Assembly (NCBI GenBank): GCA_023078685.1
Contig: JALGAS010000006.1
Location: 434,001 to 498,000 of the forward strand
DNA length: 64,000 nucleotides
Direction of reading: 5' to 3'
Source: Neopestalotiopsis rosae
Taxonomy: Eukaryota; Ascomycota; Sordariomycetes; Amphisphaeriales; Sporocadaceae
Shown here: one piece after another, positions 61,291 to 64,000 of the stretch
How positions within the stretch are numbered: the first letter of the stretch is position 1
How the letters are laid out: every line of letters begins with the position of its first letter
Position numbers and translations under genes: made by a program
The notes under the pieces: generated by a model
Told to the model about the DNA's origin: nothing
What the model saw: only the letters and a program-made list of their open reading frames with translations
Database searches by the model: none

Positions 61291-61628
61291 GGCGAGATGC
61301 AAAAATCAAGCTGCACCAAAAAAAGATTTCTGTTCTCGCGGTTGATGTCGTTCCGGGGGGAAGAAGGCTGAGAGAAGAGTGCTTCAGATCAAAGACGAGC
61401 GAGTGTATATATACTGTGACATACAGCCCTATGAGTATAGGGCTAATTCCCTTCAGTATAGGGGTCGTGGAATGGGTTGTAAGCGCGATTAGGCACTATA
61501 CGAGCAAGTGCTGACATGTCACGAAGCGGTCGACCAAGCGAACGTATAGTAAAAGCCATCGGAGACAGCCAAGCGCGAAAGGCCGACAATTTGAGACGAT
61601 GTGGGTTCTCGAACTGACGATCATTCTG
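61291..61628. promoter_or_regulatory. Glycosyltransferase promoter region
   Basis: 338 bp upstream of the glycosyltransferase and downstream of RPR2. It holds a TATATATA box (61406-61413), about 115 bp before the ATG, and a perfect inverted repeat just upstream at 61425-61444. Confidence 0.55.
61425..61444. promoter_or_regulatory. Perfect 8-bp inverted repeat upstream of the glycosyltransferase
   Basis: AGCCCTAT-GAGT-ATAGGGCT: exact arms around 4 bp, twelve bases upstream of the TATA box. A third partial copy, AGTATAGGGG, follows at 61455-61464. It may be a dimer-bound operator; no known factor is assigned. Confidence 0.4.
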
Positions 61629-62150
61629 TTAAACGGACCTGTGAGGTAGGGAGCTAGAGTCTGGGGCCACTTCTTGTCTCACGGGCCGCCTCTTCTGCCG
61701 GGGAGCATTGACAGGAAAACGCTTCAGACCGCCGCAGGTCTTGCAAGTGATTACCAAGACATCAGCCCAGGCCTTCTGGGCTCCCTTACTCGTGTTCTCA
61801 ATGACCGAAGAGGAAGTCTCACCGTCAATCAGCAGAGTGTCACAGTACTTGCAGATGGTGCGCTTCATTGCTGGGGACAGCCGTATCTGAGTCTTGAGAG
61901 AAGTCGAACGCATGTCGGTGAGCAAATGTCGAGCCATGGATTGCTTGACTTGTCGCTCGAGAGAAATCTTCTCAGCGGCCGCTGGCCCAGCTTGAGTAAG
62001 AGATTCATCATGGTGTGCCCGTTCTGATGTTGCTAAAGATCCACTGTTGGCTGTGGTTGTGCTCAGATATGCTGCTGCTTGGTATAGGTAGGATATGCGC
62101 GAATACAATGGTCGATTGGCAACATTGCCCTGCTGTTTGGATTTGGCCAT
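61629..62150 (-). CDS. RPR2: Ribonuclease P protein subunit Rpr2/Rpp21
   Basis: One exon, 173 residues from ATG at 62150. The N-terminal helices (NRPLYSRISYLYQAAAYL) and the SMARHLLTDMRSTSLKTQIR block are typical of the Rpr2/Rpp21/Snm1 family, followed by a zinc ribbon with Cys100, Cys103, Cys136 and Cys139 (CKYC and CKTC). The protein is a subunit of nuclear RNase P, which removes the 5' leader of pre-tRNA. Between the two Cys pairs lies a fungal-type insertion (about residues 113-128). A basic C-terminus (PRQKRRPVRQ) fits RNA contact or nuclear import. Confidence 0.88.
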   Translation of the reverse strand: MAKSKQQGNVANRPLYSRISYLYQAAAYLSTTTANSGSLATSERAHHDESLTQAGPAAAEKISLERQVKQSMARHLLTDMRSTSLKTQIRLSPAMKRTICKYCDTLLIDGETSSSVIENTSKGAQKAWADVLVITCKTCGGLKRFPVNAPRQKRRPVRQEVAPDSSSLPHRSV

Positions 62151-63280
62151 GTTGGAAGTAGACTGTGTGAGAGCTGAAGAGACACTGATTTTTTCTGAGA
62201 AGGGGGGGAGATATTGTATGTCCTCTGGTACTGAAGAATTCGTGACGAGGAGTCGAGTTTCTGCTTAGAGGCGAAATCTGCAGAGTATTTCTCTTTCTCT
62301 TTCTCTTTCCAAGGGGGAAGAAGATTTATATGACCAGCAATAAGAAAAGTGAACGAAAGTAAGACGAGGTAATGCGAGGTGACTAAAAGTCGATCATAGA
62401 TTTGCACATGCCCTGTGTGTACTTTGTACGCCCTATGGAAATAGGTATGTACGGCCAAGAATAGGAAAGAAAAATCTGGGGAACAGGAACGTGCGTTTGC
62501 CCTGTCCAAATTCAGTTGGCCCGTGCGCTCAGCCTTGAAGGGCCAGTGGCTTTGGGTTTACCAGTTAGGTGCCAGATGTTGAAAACAACATGAAGATGGG
62601 ACCCTGATTGCTCAGTCTACTACATACCTAAGGTTAGGTTAGATCAATGTGCACCAAGTCACATCTGGAATAGCTTGCTTGATTGGATATTTTACAAACG
62701 CTAAACAGAACCTCTGCAGCGATTGTGTGTCTGCTGTTGGCTGCTTTTCGGCAGTAATTGGCTGCTTAGGTTCGGTTGCCTGGGTTGTGGCTGGTGTCTT
62801 TTCGCCCACTAGGAAGGGACGGGGCGTCAGGCGTCGGGGGCTTTGACGGGCTGACGGGAGGGGAGTTGGCCACTGCTTCTGCTTGGTTCCGTGCCTGTGC
62901 CCACTGCCCACCCACTGCCCACTCGCTTTTTACTGGGTCCCGCAGTTTTCAGGCCAGCTTCCAGCGCCCAGCTCAAACCAGACCAGAGAGCTCAACCCCG
63001 TCAGATTCATCCGCCCGCCCACCCGCATTCTCCAGCCTCGACCTCAATTGTCCATCCAACAAGGTCATTCCAGCAGAGGCTGACGCGACTCGACTCTCTA
63101 TTCTCTTTCCATCAATTCCGCGCCCTTTTTCATCTCCATTTTCTTCCTCACTCCTCATCGCCCGCACATTGCAGCGCATCCGAGTGAACTGACTCATCTC
63201 GACGTCGTGAACTGACATCGCATTTCTGTTTATTTCTTGCCGCCGACTTTTCTAATCTCACCACCAACGCACCGCTCAAC
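62151..63280. promoter_or_regulatory. Divergent upstream region of RPR2 and SUB2
   Basis: 1.13 kb between outward-facing genes. It contains a CTTTCT-type pyrimidine microsatellite (about 62284-62312) and a long C/T-rich stretch from about 62990 to the SUB2 start, as usual for highly expressed fungal genes. Forward frames of up to 138 codons in the C/T-rich part are treated as chance. Confidence 0.55.
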
Positions 63281-63503
63281 ATGTCTGCCGAAGAGGATCT
63301 CATCGATTACTCCGACGAGGAGTTGGCTCCCAATGACGCCGCCCCCGCCAACGGCAAGAAGGCTGATGCGGCTGCCGCCGGCAACAATGTCGATAAGAAA
63401 GGCTCCTACGTCGGCATCCACTCCACTGGATTCCGCGATTTCCTCTTGAAGCCCGAGATTCTACGCGCTATCACCGACTGCGGTTTCGAGCATCCTTCGG
63501 AGG
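63281..63503 (+). CDS. SUB2: ATP-dependent RNA helicase SUB2 (UAP56), first exon only
   Basis: ATG at 63281 opens a 223-nt exon ending in phase 1 at a GTTAGT donor (63504). It encodes the acidic N-terminus [12 protein letters not shown], a low-complexity Ala/Asn linker, then [19 protein letters not shown] and [14 protein letters not shown], the conserved start of the DEAD-box core just before the Q motif in the UAP56/Sub2 family. SUB2 acts in spliceosome assembly and, in the TREX complex, in mRNA export from the nucleus. The Q motif, Walker A and DECD box lie beyond the window. No acceptor followed by the expected VQ..CIP sequence appears in the remaining 497 bases, so the first intron is long for this genome. 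Confidence 0.9.
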
Positions 63504-64000
63504 GTTAGTCTACCAATACTGTCACGTTTAGAACACACACCGGTCAAGTTCTATGTCTATCCATCTATCCCTCCTTCCTATTTCAAGCGTCCGTCCATCT
63601 CGCAAGCAAAAATCAAAATCCAGAAAGCCAGAGTCAAAAAGAGTCGGTGGAATTCAATCGTCGGCGCATGAACAGCCTGATTGCCGCAATCTAGCGCGCC
63701 CCCATCCGGATCCTCTGGGGGCGATGTTGGAGGTCGTCAAGCACAAGAGTTGGTCTTTGCATGGAGGAATAAAGCAGCTGGAAAGAAATCTTGCCTCGCG
63801 TAGGCTGTCTTTCGACATGATGCCTGTAAAGGACACAGCGCTTCAGCTGCGACCTTTTGGCATTCAATGCCAGCGATGATGGGCCACTTGTGTGTTTAAT
63901 CACCAGGTAGCTATCGCTTGATCACGGTCAAAGCATTTTGCAAGCAAGTATCCGTCGTTGGTGGTGCTATAGCCGTGTCGCGTCATGACGCGTGACCGGC
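63504..64000 (+). other. First intron of SUB2 (open at window end)
   Basis: At least 497 nt of intron after the GTTAGT donor, compared with 42-182 nt for the other introns in this window. The 108-codon frame at 63553-63879 inside it shows no family features. Confidence 0.65.

Noticed and set aside
63553..63879. 108-codon frame in the SUB2 intron
   Set aside because: Sits inside a well-defined intron and shows no family features.
1..64000. CRISPR arrays, insertion sequences and bacterial operon signals
   Set aside because: The window is fungal nuclear DNA; no regularly spaced repeats or transposase-like frames were seen.

Overview
The window is nuclear DNA from a filamentous ascomycete (Pezizomycotina, most likely Sordariomycetes). 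The evidence is short 49-112 nt introns with GTAAGT-type donors and CTAAC-like branch sites, a Zn2Cys6 regulator, a highly reducing polyketide synthase, a secreted SGNH/FG-GAP protein, DASH and COMA kinetochore subunits, and the conserved 5' exon of SUB2. All gene models below were built by hand from splice signals and reading-frame continuity.

Region 1 (about 1-23.3 kb) looks like a secondary-metabolite gene cluster. At the left edge is the first exon of an NRPS-like adenylating enzyme (- strand). Next is a seven-helix fungal rhodopsin-type membrane protein (-), divergent from a 2,955-residue highly reducing PKS (+). The PKS domain order is KS-AT-DH-(short MT)-ER-like-KR-ACP, with a C-terminal carnitine acyltransferase (cAT) domain. 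Then come an eight-exon secreted SGNH hydrolase with FG-GAP repeats (+), a six-exon Zn2Cys6 transcription factor (-) and a four-exon MFS exporter (+). The regulator and the exporter are divergent across a 617-bp promoter that holds a perfect CCG-N6-CGG palindrome. Working model (inference): the PKS makes an acyl chain that the cAT domain transfers to a polyol-type acceptor, the NRPS-like enzyme may activate a further acid, the Zn2Cys6 protein controls the genes, and the MFS protein exports the product.

Region 2 (about 25-46 kb) is ordinary housekeeping and surface-protein territory: a HAM1-like lipid-binding-fold protein, an acetyl-CoA transporter, CENP-O/Mcm21, a Thr/Pro-rich GPI-type wall protein, Yae1, tRNA-Arg(CCG), a secreted amidase, the three-exon DASH subunit Hsk3, and a ketopantoate-reductase-like protein with a long disordered tail.

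Region 3 (about 46-58.7 kb) is a 12.7-kb stretch in which I find no convincing gene, only simple repeats. Region 4 (58.7-64 kb) holds an unrecognised coiled-coil-type protein, a family-1 glycosyltransferase, the RNase P subunit Rpr2 and the first exon of the RNA helicase SUB2, whose first intron runs off the window end.
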